Shown here piece after piece: positions 44,503 through 53,369 of a stretch of 64,000 nt of DNA. Below the pieces are notes generated by a model, which was not told where the DNA came from, made no database searches, and saw only the letters and a list, made by a program, of their open reading frames with translations. This DNA is from Leptospira langatensis. Its GTDB lineage: Bacteria > Spirochaetota > Leptospiria > Leptospirales > Leptospiraceae. A program made the position numbers and the translations under genes. The DNA is taken from NCBI RefSeq assembly GCF_004770615.1, contig NZ_RQER01000006.1, positions 186,001 to 250,000 of the forward strand, given 5' to 3'. How positions within the stretch are numbered: position 1 is the first letter of the stretch; each line of letters starts with the position of its first letter.

Positions 44503-45375
44503 ATGAACTTAAAGGAAATCTTTTCTAAACTTTATTCGAACAAGATCTCGCGGAGCGTTCTAGGCGTTTTGATCGGTGCTGCTCTTCTTTGGTGGATCTT
44601 TCAACCTAAGCCCGTTCAAGTCAGCATAGGAAAAGTAGAAAGAGGAACTTACGAACATATCGTGGAAGAAGAAGGGACCACGCGGGTAAAGGAAAAATTC
44701 GCTATCCTATCTCCTGTAAACGGTGTCCTCCAAAGAGTGAGCAAACATGTGGGCGACAAGGTCCATAAAGGGGAAACTGTGGCCGTCGTTCATTGGGATT
44801 ACGATCGGATTGTTAAATCTCCCATATCGGGGAGCATCCTTTCCGTGCAAAGAGAGAGCGAAGGTCCGATTTCCATGGGGGGACAAATCCTGGAAATAGG
44901 AGATACTACTTCTCTGGAGATCGTTTGCGATGTTCTCACCCAGGAGAGTACCCATATTCGTCCCGGAAATCAAGTTTGGATCGAAGGTTGGGGCGGAAAT
45001 CCGATCGAAGGAAAAGTGAGGCTGGTAGAGCCAGCGGCCTTTACTAAGATCTCCTCTCTCGGGGTCGAGGAACAAAGAGTGAGGACCATAATCGACTTTA
45101 ATTCGCCTTCGGAAATGGGAGACTCGTATCGGATCCAGGCACAGATTATTTCATTCAAAAAAGATAATGTGCTCATACTACCTACAGCCGCCCTTTTTCG
45201 GGAAGGAGACCATTGGTCCGTCTTCCAGGTTGTCAAAGGCAAAGTCCATAAGACAAATGTGGTGATCGAAGCAAGAAGCGGAAAATCGTCTTTAGTCACA
45301 TCGGGATTGGGTGAAGGCGAGGAAGTCGTGCTTTATCCCACCGAAGAAATTCAGGAAGGCAAAAAGGTAAGATAA
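44503..45375 (+). CDS. periplasmic adaptor (HlyD/MacA-type membrane-fusion protein)
   Basis: 290 residues. An N-terminal anchor (SVLGVLIGAALLWWIF) is followed by a biotinyl/lipoyl-like part (ILSPVNGVLQRVSKHVGDKV...GETVAVVHW; SPISGSILSVQRESEGPISM) and a beta-barrel and C-terminal region (VLILPTAALFREGDHWSVFQ). The long alpha-hairpin found in MacA is nearly absent, so this is a short adaptor. It begins 2 bp after the permease stop, completing an ATPase-permease-adaptor operon for export to or through the outer membrane. Confidence 0.9.
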   Translation: MNLKEIFSKLYSNKISRSVLGVLIGAALLWWIFQPKPVQVSIGKVERGTYEHIVEEEGTTRVKEKFAILSPVNGVLQRVSKHVGDKVHKGETVAVVHWDYDRIVKSPISGSILSVQRESEGPISMGGQILEIGDTTSLEIVCDVLTQESTHIRPGNQVWIEGWGGNPIEGKVRLVEPAAFTKISSLGVEEQRVRTIIDFNSPSEMGDSYRIQAQIISFKKDNVLILPTAALFREGDHWSVFQVVKGKVHKTNVVIEARSGKSSLVTSGLGEGEEVVLYPTEEIQEGKKVR

Positions 45376-45608
45376 GGGCAACGGCGCCCCCTATTCCTAA
45401 TCTTCCAATTTTCGGAATTTTTTTTACAAAAACCGAGGCTCCGTGAAAAAAATTCATTGGTCCTCGAGAGTTTGTCCGATACTAAGTACAGATATACCTG
45501 TAGAGTAACCGCTAAGATGCGACATAAACGCTGTAGAAAAAGAAGAATCGGGCTTATCTACCGATTTTCCCAGCAGTCGCCGGATACACTAAAAGGAGGG
45601 TAAAGAAC

Positions 45609-46133
45609 ATGGACGTTCAACTAACGAATCTAGTCTCATCAGCTGAGAAACTTCTCCGCGACAAGAGATCTTCCGTTCCAGGAAGAACGGGAGTGCCCTC
45701 AGAAGCCCAAAATGCGACCGACAAAACCGAGTTTTCCAGTGGTTTGACCTCTAGATACCTCAAAGTACAAGAGACTTTGGCGAATCTCCAGGAAGAGCTT
45801 TCCAAGGAGCAAATGAAACTCGGAGTCCTGAGCGAAGGAAACGTACCCAAAGAGGATCTGATCAATATTCTCTTCGGAGAAACTCCTCTGTTTCGCGAAT
45901 TAGCAGAAAATCCGAAACTAGACTTAGAACAAGTGCGCGAACAGGTCCAAGTTAAGAAGGACCAGATCATGGATTCCATTCGTAAATTCGAAGTTGAATC
46001 CGAAAACGTGCTATCTGTCGGGATGCTGAAGAGTCCGGAAAACTTCCGGAAATCCATCGAAGATCTTTCTACCAAAGATATTCGTATGAAGCAGCTGTCT
46101 GAGAAAACTATAGAAAGACTGATCCAAGACTGA
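45609..46133 (+). CDS. small soluble coiled-coil protein, unknown
   Basis: 174 residues, no signal peptide. Start ATG 45609 has a strong AGGAGG (AAAAGGAGGGTAAAGAAC). The sequence is helical and charged; LQEELSKEQMKLGVLSEGNV and DLEQVREQVQVKKDQIMDSI suggest coiled coils, with a Ser/Gly/Pro-rich linker at about 22-45. I do not recognise the family. The 230-bp upstream gap points to its own promoter. Confidence 0.75.
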   Translation: MDVQLTNLVSSAEKLLRDKRSSVPGRTGVPSEAQNATDKTEFSSGLTSRYLKVQETLANLQEELSKEQMKLGVLSEGNVPKEDLINILFGETPLFRELAENPKLDLEQVREQVQVKKDQIMDSIRKFEVESENVLSVGMLKSPENFRKSIEDLSTKDIRMKQLSEKTIERLIQD

Positions 46134-46255
46134 TCGGGGACTTACATTCCACATTTCTAAAGCTCCCCGCTTGCCAGGGCTTAAGAGTCCTATAATCTTT
46201 TCGCTTATTAAAAAAGCTTGCGAGCCGAAACTCGAACACGATTCTTTGGCAAGCA

Positions 46256-47332
46256 ATGCTTTCTAAACTTAGGCTGCTCGCATTACTCGCTTTCATCTCT
46301 CTTTATGGTTCGGCCCAAGGTCAATCCTCGGACCCGTATCACTATGTGCTGATCACCTCCGGAGTCCTGAATGTTCGAGAAACACCGGAAACAGGAAAAG
46401 TGATCTTTACCCTAAATAGGGGAAATCGGGTCCGGATCCTCGCGGATAACACAAGTAATACGAATGATTGGACCAAGATCAAGACGGAGGACGGCAAAGT
46501 AGGCTTCGTTTCCAGAAAGTATTTGGGACTCACTCCGCCGGACACCTTGGACGAATACAAACTTATAGGCTTTGTATGGTCCGGATACGATCCGAAGGAT
46601 CTTCCCATCTTCGTGCCTCTTGCATTCTTCAGTAAGAACGGATGGCAGGAAGCGAAAGACGAATACGAATTCGATTATAAGTTCAGAAGCGGGGTCAATT
46701 CTTCCCTACCCTCCGTCGCATTGTTAGAAGGAGAAAAAGGACCTTCTTTCACTGCGGCTGCTTCTACCACATATGGTTGCCAGGAATTTCCGGCATTGAA
46801 GGTAAAGCCTTCTACTCCGATCACTGCAAAGAAGGATTGGCTGGTATATTCTCCGGATCTCTCTTTGCAATCCCTTCATCTGCAAGAACTGGCAAAGACG
46901 GATAACGATTACACCCTCTTTAAGAATCTAGCCGAAACGATCTGGAAAGCCAAGGGGTATCCCGAAACGGAGTGGCTACATTCCACTATAGAGGAAGTAT
47001 ATCTCTTCAAGACTCCCAAAAAAGAGACCTTTATCTCGGGAAGGATCGCCTTTCACTCGAAAGGCGCCGAAAGAAGATATCTCTACCTACTAGGTAGAAA
47101 ATCAGGTGCAGACAGGATCCTAGTCTCGTATGAAAAATCCGAAAAGCTAACCGAAGAACTAGGATTTTATGGTGGCTCTTATCATTTGATCGGTGTCATC
47201 TTCAGAGAAGAAGATCCGGTCCCTATTCTGTTATTCACAGATATAGGATACGATTCCTCCATACATTCTCTCTATGAACTCAGAAACGGGACTTTGCAAT
47301 TACTCCTTCGCGGAGCTGGGGACGCCTGTTAG
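46256..47332 (+). CDS. exported SH3-domain protein
   Basis: 358 residues with a signal peptide (KLRLLALLAFISLYGSAQG). An SH3_3 domain lies at about 30-85 (VLNVRETPETGKVIFTLNRG, WTKIKTEDGKVGFVSRKYLG). The rest (about 100-358) is unrecognised, rich in aromatic and charged residues. Bacterial SH3 domains often bind peptidoglycan. A TATAAT at 46191-46196 may be its -10 box. No operon partner. Confidence 0.85.
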   Translation: MLSKLRLLALLAFISLYGSAQGQSSDPYHYVLITSGVLNVRETPETGKVIFTLNRGNRVRILADNTSNTNDWTKIKTEDGKVGFVSRKYLGLTPPDTLDEYKLIGFVWSGYDPKDLPIFVPLAFFSKNGWQEAKDEYEFDYKFRSGVNSSLPSVALLEGEKGPSFTAAASTTYGCQEFPALKVKPSTPITAKKDWLVYSPDLSLQSLHLQELAKTDNDYTLFKNLAETIWKAKGYPETEWLHSTIEEVYLFKTPKKETFISGRIAFHSKGAERRYLYLLGRKSGADRILVSYEKSEKLTEELGFYGGSYHLIGVIFREEDPVPILLFTDIGYDSSIHSLYELRNGTLQLLLRGAGDAC

Positions 47333-47414
47333 AGGAATTCTCATTCTTTATTAAAAATCACTCGACATTAGTATAGTCTTTGCTACGTTCAAATCGTCTA
47401 AGTGATAGGATAGT

Positions 47415-47930
47415 ATGGAACTGAAAGAAGCCTGCAAATACGCTTTGTACAAAGCACTATTATCCGGGAATGAGTTAGCTAAATCAACTTTAACCAAAGT
47501 GATTTTTTTAGCCGAATACTGGATGGCAAAGAAGACAGGAAAGACTTGTTTCAATTTACCTTGGTATTACGATGAGTATGGTCCATATCTAAAGATAGTT
47601 ACGGATTCTATCCATAATGAGCCAGATATTAAAATATCAGCCCGACTTCGTGGGTTCGGTCAGGATACGATTTCTAAATTCTATACGATCGAACCTATTT
47701 CGGAGACAGATTATTCTTTAGACAATAAAATATTCGAAAACTTTATAGATGAGATTATAGAATCTTATAAGATTTTAGGTTATAAAGAATTTATTAACTT
47801 CGTATATGATTCCTATCCTATTAGAAAATCAGAACGTTTTTCCAATTTAGATTTAGAAGCGTTAGCAGAATTAGAAAGGCAACAAGAGTTAGAATCCATT
47901 AAATCCGTTCATAGGATATTGAACGTATAA
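47415..47930 (+). CDS. Panacea/SocA-like (DUF4065-type) protein, candidate antitoxin
   Basis: 171 residues, AT-rich. The first half has AKSTLTKVIFLAEYWMAKKT and WYYDEYGPYLKIV, matching the general pattern of Panacea (SocA/GepA, DUF4065) domains: an early helix 'kl.KllYfa...', followed by '...yGP'. The C-terminal half is helical and acidic. In toxin-antitoxin pairs, Panacea domains neutralise very different toxins. It is followed after 10 bp by a small unknown gene on the same strand, the usual two-gene arrangement. The assignment rests on a short motif, so confidence is moderate. Confidence 0.6.
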   Translation: MELKEACKYALYKALLSGNELAKSTLTKVIFLAEYWMAKKTGKTCFNLPWYYDEYGPYLKIVTDSIHNEPDIKISARLRGFGQDTISKFYTIEPISETDYSLDNKIFENFIDEIIESYKILGYKEFINFVYDSYPIRKSERFSNLDLEALAELERQQELESIKSVHRILNV

Positions 47931-47940
47931 AATTAATGGA

Positions 47941-48297
47941 ATGTTAGGACTTACGTTTGTTGCAGGAGAACCGATCCCTCATTTGTTTTTTGTAATCTCA
48001 AAGGCAAGTCCGGAGGGTCGTGTCCTTGTAGTAAATATAACCGATATAAAAAATCGAATTGGATGCGAATCCTGTATTCTAAAAAAAGGAGACCATCCCT
48101 TTATTATTAAACCGTCAAAAGCGCTATATTCACATGCAATCGCTCCATTTCTTTCCGACGTTAAAGCAAAAATAGAAGAAGGTATTTTCGATAAAAGACA
48201 GAATGCTAACTACGATATCATTTTGAGCTTGCAAGCAGGGGCTAAAATAAGTCCAGAGCTTGACGAAAAGTTTCAATATTACTTCAATTATTTTTAA
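47941..48297 (+). CDS. small unknown protein, possible partner (toxin) of the Panacea-like protein
   Basis: 118 residues. It contains RVLVVNITDIKNRIGCESC and ILKKGDHPFIIKPSKALYSH, a compact pattern of 'C.L..GDHPFI...S...Y..A' that I have seen in small uncharacterised proteins but cannot tie to a function. No signal peptide or membrane segment. The ribosome site is weak (AATGGA before ATG), consistent with coupling to the gene 10 bp upstream. Toxin role is inferred from gene order only. Confidence 0.6.
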   Translation: MLGLTFVAGEPIPHLFFVISKASPEGRVLVVNITDIKNRIGCESCILKKGDHPFIIKPSKALYSHAIAPFLSDVKAKIEEGIFDKRQNANYDIILSLQAGAKISPELDEKFQYYFNYF

Positions 48298-48308
48298 TGA
48301 ACTTTCCT

Positions 48309-48344
48309 GATCCTTGCCGAAGTGAATGGACTTCGGCAAGGATC
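48309..48344. terminator. long hairpin between the Panacea-like pair and the Old Yellow Enzyme gene
   Basis: GATCCTTGCCGAAG (48309-48322), eight-base loop, CTTCGGCAAGGATC (48331-48344): a perfect 14-bp stem between convergent genes. No long T-run, but position and strength suggest bidirectional termination. Confidence 0.7.
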
Positions 48345-48355
48345 CAAAATCGACC

Positions 48356-49459
48356 TTAAACTTCCGAAAGAGAAGCAACCGGATAGTCTGTATATCCTTT
48401 CGCTCCTGGAGTATAAAAGGTAGTATCGTCAGGTTGCGCTAGAGGCAGGCCTTTTTCCAATCTAGTGACTAGATCCGGATTGGAAATGAAACTTCTTCCG
48501 AAGCCGATCAGATCCGCATTGCCAGAACTGAGATCCTTATGCGCTCTATCAGGATCGTATCCGCCGGAAAGAATAAAGGTGCCGTTTGCATTCCCCGCCT
48601 TATACGTTTTACGAATAGAATCAATGGTATCCGCCTCAGGCTTAGGAGCCCCCATCGAAGAATGATCCACGATATGAATATAGACCAGACCTAATTTTCC
48701 TAAAGAAGAGGCAAGTTCGGTGTATTGTTCTTTGATCTCATTAAAGATCTCTAAACCGTTGAACACGCCGTAAGGAGAAATACGGATCCCTACCTTGTCT
48801 GCGCCGATTGCTTCTACCACAGCCTTAGCGACTTCTAGAGCGAACCTGTTCCGATTGCTTGGACTTCCGCCGTATTCGTCTGTTCTTTGGTTGGAAGAAG
48901 GATTGATGAATTGATCGATGAGATAGCCGTTCGCTCCATGCAATTCAACACCGTCGAAACCGGCTTCGATAGCAAGTTTTGCCGAGTTCGCGTATTCTTG
49001 GACCGTCTTCTTGATATCTTCCTTGGACATTTCTCTAGGAACAGTATGAGGCTGGCTTCCTTGCTCGTCCGTCCAGATCGTTCCAGGCAAGGCAATCGCA
49101 GAAGGACCTAAAACCTCTGCGCCCTTCGGAAGATTGATGGTGGTTCCCACACGACCCGTGTGCATGATCTGCACGAAGATACGACCGCCATTCTTGTGAA
49201 CTGCGTCAGTCACCTTCTTCCAGCCTTGGACTTGCTCTTGGGAAAAAACTCCAGGAATGCGCGCATAACCCAATCCATTAGGCGAAGGAGAAGTTCCTTC
49301 CGTAACGATCAGACCTGCACCGGCCCTCTGCCCGTAATACTCCGCCATAAGATCATTCGGAATATTCCCGATGGCTCTCGATCTCGTCATCGGACTCATC
49401 ACGACTCGATTTTTTAGCCAATTCTTTCCAAGTAAATGTTTCGTATATAACTGATTCAT
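48356..49459 (-). CDS. Old Yellow Enzyme family FMN ene-reductase
   Basis: 367 residues. Typical order: VMSPMTRSRA near the N-terminus, IFVQIMHTGRVG, FDGVELHGANGYLIDQFINP (His/Asn substrate-binding pair in HGAN), then SSNQRTDEYGGS and GADKVGIRISPYG, and near the C-terminus FGRSFISNPDLVTRL. The enzyme uses FMN and NAD(P)H to reduce activated C=C bonds or nitro compounds, as in NemA or xenobiotic reductases. Cytosolic, single gene. A copy of the dispersed structured repeat lies just upstream. Confidence 0.96.
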   Translation of the reverse strand: MNQLYTKHLLGKNWLKNRVVMSPMTRSRAIGNIPNDLMAEYYGQRAGAGLIVTEGTSPSPNGLGYARIPGVFSQEQVQGWKKVTDAVHKNGGRIFVQIMHTGRVGTTINLPKGAEVLGPSAIALPGTIWTDEQGSQPHTVPREMSKEDIKKTVQEYANSAKLAIEAGFDGVELHGANGYLIDQFINPSSNQRTDEYGGSPSNRNRFALEVAKAVVEAIGADKVGIRISPYGVFNGLEIFNEIKEQYTELASSLGKLGLVYIHIVDHSSMGAPKPEADTIDSIRKTYKAGNANGTFILSGGYDPDRAHKDLSSGNADLIGFGRSFISNPDLVTRLEKGLPLAQPDDTTFYTPGAKGYTDYPVASLSEV

Positions 49460-49520
49460 AAGCTCCTCGACACTTAGACAGAAAATACTTTGAAAGTGAA
49501 CTATTTAATGGCGAACAGAA

Positions 49521-49600
49521 AGAAAAATTTGGGCGACTCCCGCTTCGCGGGACCGGGCTACTTCGGGTTCGCTCGCGCTCATCCCTTCGCCGACTTCTGT
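49521..49600 (-). repeat. structured dispersed repeat, copy F (outside the Rhs island)
   Basis: Read on the complement: AAGGGATGAGCGCGAGCGAA, CCCGAAGTAGCCCGG, TCCCGC-GAA-GCGGGA, then AAATTTTTC. Same core as copies A-E, but far from any rhs sequence, between the Old Yellow Enzyme gene and a pair of small membrane-protein genes. So the element is dispersed, not unique to the island. Confidence 0.82.
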
Positions 49601-49623
49601 CTAAAACGAATCGAATCCGACGT

Positions 49624-49645
49624 GTAGGCTCGGGACAAGCCCTAC
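49624..49645. repeat. small hairpin next to repeat copy F
   Basis: GTAGGCT (49624-49630) pairs with AGC-CCTAC (49638-49645) with one bulged base; the remainder of 49460-49818 shows no gene and contains only copy F, this hairpin and the promoter region of the next gene. Confidence 0.4.
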
Positions 49646-49818
49646 GTATCCCTGTCGCTTTTGTATAGAAGAATCCATCCATTCTCTTGGATTGCTTTAA
49701 ACATCTATTTCAAGCGGAACCAATATTCCTTAGTTCTAATAATAAATGAATAGATTTATGCATTATACGAAATGTATTCGTGAAGAAGTTCAAAAACTAA
49801 GGAGTAGTAATACGTTAA

Positions 49819-50247
49819 ATGTCGCGTAAAGGAACTCGCTCGAATTTACAACCGCTCAGAACAGAGGCAGAGTTAAGAGTTCAAGAAAATGTGAATAGAA
49901 TTGCAATTCAGTCGGAGGCATTCTCTAAGAATCTTAGTACGATATGCAAATGGGGATCCATTTTAGGAATATTCTTTTTCTTATCCAATGCGGCGAAAGA
50001 AATCGCAGGAACTACTACTAATTTTGAAGTAAGCCTAAAGGCAATAGCGGATCTAAAAGCAAGCGAATGGTTTGCTTATATTTTTGGAGGCGCTGGAGTT
50101 TGCTATGGCATATTTGAACGTAATTTAAGAAAAAAGAACGTACGCAGAAGTGGGACTCGAATTTCCCATCTAGAAAGAGAAATAAATCCAAACAGAAGTT
50201 CAAGTTATCTAACCGACACGGGAGATACACGAGAGGAGGATCAGTAA
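49819..50247 (+). CDS. small membrane protein of unknown function
   Basis: 142 residues. Two hydrophobic segments: ICKWGSILGIFFFLSNAA (about 43-60) and WFAYIFGGAGVCYGIF (about 87-102), flanked by charged tails; the C-terminal tail is hydrophilic (NRSSSYLTDTGDTREEDQ). No known domain recognised. It is followed after 5 bp by another membrane-protein gene, so the two probably form an operon. Both are AT-rich. Confidence 0.7.
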   Translation: MSRKGTRSNLQPLRTEAELRVQENVNRIAIQSEAFSKNLSTICKWGSILGIFFFLSNAAKEIAGTTTNFEVSLKAIADLKASEWFAYIFGGAGVCYGIFERNLRKKNVRRSGTRISHLEREINPNRSSSYLTDTGDTREEDQ

Positions 50248-50252
50248 GAACG

Positions 50253-50864
50253 ATGAATGAGGCTTTTTTTTCAATATTGAACCTGTTGCTATTTTGGCTG
50301 ATGTGGTTTTACCTATGGAGACCTTATAGATTGGATTCTTTGCGTGAGGATCTATTCTCAATTCGAGATACCCTATTTGATCAAGCTTTGAACAAGAAAA
50401 TATCCTTTGAAGATCCTCTTTATAAAGAAATTGCAATGCTCTTCAACGGAACAATCCGTTATGCCCACCGCATTAGCTTTACCAGTTCCGTGCTTTTTAG
50501 GCTACGCGTAGCAGAGAAATATCCTAAGCTGAAGGTCGAAAGTCGTCTGTACGTCAGCATCCGAGATAAAATTACGAACCTGCAAGATAGTAAACTAAGG
50601 GCAATTTTTAAGGAGATGCTTCGGGACTATGAGGTCAGTGTAGTGAGATATATGATCTCTACTTCCTCGAGTCTGATCATTTTCTCTATCATATCGGTTG
50701 GATATTACTTTCTACTTTTCGTCGTGCAAAAAGGCGTCCGTCAATTAAAAGAAGGATTTCAAGTTGCAAAGAACCATACTCGCCGCCTATTAAGAGAACA
50801 AGTGAAAGACGCCGAATACCAAGTATATATCGGCATACAAGACAAACCTAGAACAGTTTGCTGA
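50253..50864 (+). CDS. membrane-anchored protein of unknown function, partner of the preceding gene
   Basis: 203 residues. N-terminal membrane segment (FFSILNLLLFWLMWFYLW, residues 5-22), a helical charged middle (DLFSIRDTLFDQALNKKISF and IRDKITNLQDSKLRAIFKEM), and a second hydrophobic segment (STSSSLIIFSIISVGYYFLL, about 138-157), then a basic helical tail. GAGGAGG lies about 12 nt upstream of the ATG. Family not recognised. Confidence 0.7.
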   Translation: MNEAFFSILNLLLFWLMWFYLWRPYRLDSLREDLFSIRDTLFDQALNKKISFEDPLYKEIAMLFNGTIRYAHRISFTSSVLFRLRVAEKYPKLKVESRLYVSIRDKITNLQDSKLRAIFKEMLRDYEVSVVRYMISTSSSLIIFSIISVGYYFLLFVVQKGVRQLKEGFQVAKNHTRRLLREQVKDAEYQVYIGIQDKPRTVC

Positions 50865-50892
50865 AATAAACGATCAGGAAAGACTTTAAATA

Positions 50893-52032
50893 TTAACGAG
50901 GAGTCCCAAGGACTTCTATAGTATCTTTATAGAACTGTTTCATTCTTTGGAAAGCGGCCTCGGGGAGCTTTCTCTCCTGGTCGTTATTCAGGTACTTTTT
51001 CACAGGAAGAAGTCGAAATTTGGATCTGGTCCCAGTTCGATCTATATAGACCCAAAGAGGTTCATAACCTATATCAGAAATATTTAATTTATCTCCGTCC
51101 TTGGAAAGAGAAAATCTCAGGATAATCCCTCCGTCCACATATCTTCTGTCCTGGCCGGAAATGAAATTCCCCAGAGAATAGATAAAAAATCTCTCTTTCT
51201 CTATCCCGAATTTGTCTTTTAAAGTCTTTTTTCCGAATCTTTGGAGAGTATGAGGATGTCCTCCCAAAACGATATCTGCTCCCGATTGGAAGGCAAAGTC
51301 CACCATCTCCACTTGGAAAGGGTCCGGTTCGTGCAAATATTCCGTACCATAATGATACATGACTATAATAGCGTCCGGTTTGGACTTCTTCGCAAGCGCG
51401 ATATCAGAAGCGATCAGATCCTTATCGATGAGATTGATCACCGTTCCTGCTGGGATTTCCAAACCGTTCGTTCCGTAGGTATAATCCAAGAAAACCAAGG
51501 ACAGATCTCCTACAGAAACCTTTAATATTCTATTTTTTGTATATTCCTCTTGGTCCTTGTACGTTCCCAAATGTCTCAAGCCGAGTTGATCCAAAACGGA
51601 AAGAGTGCGAACCACTCCGATCTTTCCCTTATCGCAGGAATGATTGTTTGCGGTAGATAGAACATCGAAACCGATATCCTTTATCGCTTTAGCCAAAGAA
51701 TCCGGGGCTCCGAACTGAGGATAGCCGGAATACATCTTAGGATCCCCAGGAAGGGTTGTTTCCAAATTCCCAACGGCAAGGTCCGCTTCCGAGATCATAG
51801 GAGCGACTTCATCGAACACTCCGGAAAAATCCCAACAATCGCATCCCTTATCGTACGCGGAATCGATCTGTGTCTGGTGGGACATGATATCCCCCACGGC
51901 AACGATCCTCACAGGCTCACTGGGAGAGCCAAATCGGACATTCTGAGGAGAACAAGGAACGGAAAGCAGAAGCATCCCGAAACAGAGGATCGTCTTTTGG
52001 AATTTTATATTTTTATAAAATAGATCTCTCAT
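50893..52032 (-). CDS. CapA-family (poly-gamma-glutamate synthesis type) metallophosphatase-like protein
   Basis: 379 residues with an N-terminal export signal, possibly a lipoprotein (ILCFGMLLLSVPC). The CapA motifs are in order: VRIVAVGDIMSHQTQ, DLAVGNLETTL, DVLSTANNHSCDKG, IVMYHYGTEYLHEP and ADIVLGGHPHTLQ, the metal-binding His/Asp/Asn set of calcineurin-like PGA_cap proteins. Family members are linked to capsule poly-gamma-glutamate in Bacillus, but most homologues have unknown roles. No other capsule genes are nearby. Confidence 0.92.
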   Translation of the reverse strand: MRDLFYKNIKFQKTILCFGMLLLSVPCSPQNVRFGSPSEPVRIVAVGDIMSHQTQIDSAYDKGCDCWDFSGVFDEVAPMISEADLAVGNLETTLPGDPKMYSGYPQFGAPDSLAKAIKDIGFDVLSTANNHSCDKGKIGVVRTLSVLDQLGLRHLGTYKDQEEYTKNRILKVSVGDLSLVFLDYTYGTNGLEIPAGTVINLIDKDLIASDIALAKKSKPDAIIVMYHYGTEYLHEPDPFQVEMVDFAFQSGADIVLGGHPHTLQRFGKKTLKDKFGIEKERFFIYSLGNFISGQDRRYVDGGIILRFSLSKDGDKLNISDIGYEPLWVYIDRTGTRSKFRLLPVKKYLNNDQERKLPEAAFQRMKQFYKDTIEVLGTPR

Positions 52033-52130
52033 TTCGGGTCTAGGTTCTCTCCATTTATGATTTCGCCGGCTTTCGGCGCAGCAAATCGGCCGATTTAAAC
52101 AGTCGCCTTAGGCGCTAGCTAAGTAACTAT

Positions 52131-53264
52131 TTACTTAGCCGGCTTTTGATTCGCTGCAGTTGCCTCGGTTTGCTTATTCGCATTGCCCGTCTCATTTTGC
52201 TTATTTGTTTCTGCAGGAAGCGCCTCGATCGTAGAGAATCCTTTCACCCCAGGAGTACGAGCTCTCAGGATCAGGGTCGTATACACCGGATTCAACTTAG
52301 TCAACCATACTTTAAAATTATCTAATGATTGCACATTATAATGAAACGGATATTCTTTCGGGAACATCTCTCCATCAGGGAATCCATAGATCTTCGCTCC
52401 CTTAGTAAGTGTCCTCACTACGATACTCTTGGAATCTCCGTACAAATTCAGGAAATTGCTCTTCATTCCGTCAGGATATCTGAAATATTCTTCCGCATTG
52501 GAAGTGTAAAGAATTCGGACCGGGATCCCTAACTCCTTCGCTTTTTCGGAAACGGAATGTAGAGTCTTGTCTCCGAGTAGATTCCCATCCACGGCTAGAA
52601 TTCTACCTTCTAAGACCATATTTCTCAAAAACTCATAGTCTTTCGGATCGTTATGGAAGGAGGTAAAGTTCGGGTATACCTTGGAGATCTTAGGCAAGTC
52701 TCCCAATCTTTGAGCCACTCCTCCCTTACGAAGAGAGATCTCATAGGATTTCAAGATGACTTGGTATTCAGGATCTGTAGAGAACCTCTTTTCCAAGAGA
52801 GCGAGAGTTTCTTTTTTATTCTTCGGATCCCAGAGTTTTGCGAACTCCGCATAATTCGGAGCCAATTCCAGAAAATATAAATGAATTCGGTTAATAGAAA
52901 CCGTTACTGGATCGAAATCGGAAAGATATGCATAATCGCTCTTTGCCCATGCGACCAATGTCAGATTCTGGTCTGTACCTACCCCGACATAGCCTCCACC
53001 TAAGCCTTCTACCCTGGATTTGAATAGATCCAACCTTCTCTCATTGGATGCAGGATAATGTTCCGCGTGAAGATGACGGTCCGCAGGAGGAGGATCCGTT
53101 TGTTTTAGGATCAGATCCTCAGCATCGATGGATCCTCTCCTTCTAGAAGAACCATCCGCGCTGGGCAAACTGGAACAGGATTGTAAATAAAGTACCGAGC
53201 CTAATAATAAGATAGCAATCCGGAAAACCGTTCTTTCTTTTCGAATCTTTTGTAAAGCGACCAC
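52131..53264 (-). CDS. lipoprotein of a conserved 'GVGxDQN' family, function unknown
   Basis: 377 residues with a lipoprotein signal (FRIAILLLGSVLYLQSC). The mature protein has GGGYVGVGTDQNLTLVAWAK with SDFDPV, and later VRILYTSNAEEYFRYPDGMK. These resemble a widespread uncharacterised bacterial family that keeps 'GVG.eQN.T' and 'fYTSN.E.Y' and looks methyltransferase-like in layout; activity is not established. The C-terminal 35 residues are Asn/Gln/Thr/Lys-rich and likely disordered. Its stop lies in a GCTAAGTAA/TTACTTAGC hairpin (52118-52139). Confidence 0.78.
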   Translation of the reverse strand: MVALQKIRKERTVFRIAILLLGSVLYLQSCSSLPSADGSSRRRGSIDAEDLILKQTDPPPADRHLHAEHYPASNERRLDLFKSRVEGLGGGYVGVGTDQNLTLVAWAKSDYAYLSDFDPVTVSINRIHLYFLELAPNYAEFAKLWDPKNKKETLALLEKRFSTDPEYQVILKSYEISLRKGGVAQRLGDLPKISKVYPNFTSFHNDPKDYEFLRNMVLEGRILAVDGNLLGDKTLHSVSEKAKELGIPVRILYTSNAEEYFRYPDGMKSNFLNLYGDSKSIVVRTLTKGAKIYGFPDGEMFPKEYPFHYNVQSLDNFKVWLTKLNPVYTTLILRARTPGVKGFSTIEALPAETNKQNETGNANKQTEATAANQKPAK

Positions 53265-53369
53265 TCTGTTCTTTCTTCTTATATGGATTTCCCGTGTATC
53301 TCTTAAGTGCTTCCGGGAAAAAGCCCTTGGAAACAGAACTTACAGAGTGGGCCTTATACGGGAAGAACT

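Noticed and set aside
45617..46075. Minus-strand 152-aa ORF opposite the coiled-coil gene
   Set aside because: Serine/phenylalanine-rich shadow of a plus-strand gene that has a strong ribosome site.
49353..49682. Minus-strand ORF upstream of the Old Yellow Enzyme gene
   Set aside because: It overlaps the enzyme's start and is made mostly of repeat copy F; arginine-rich composition typical of non-coding GC-rich DNA.
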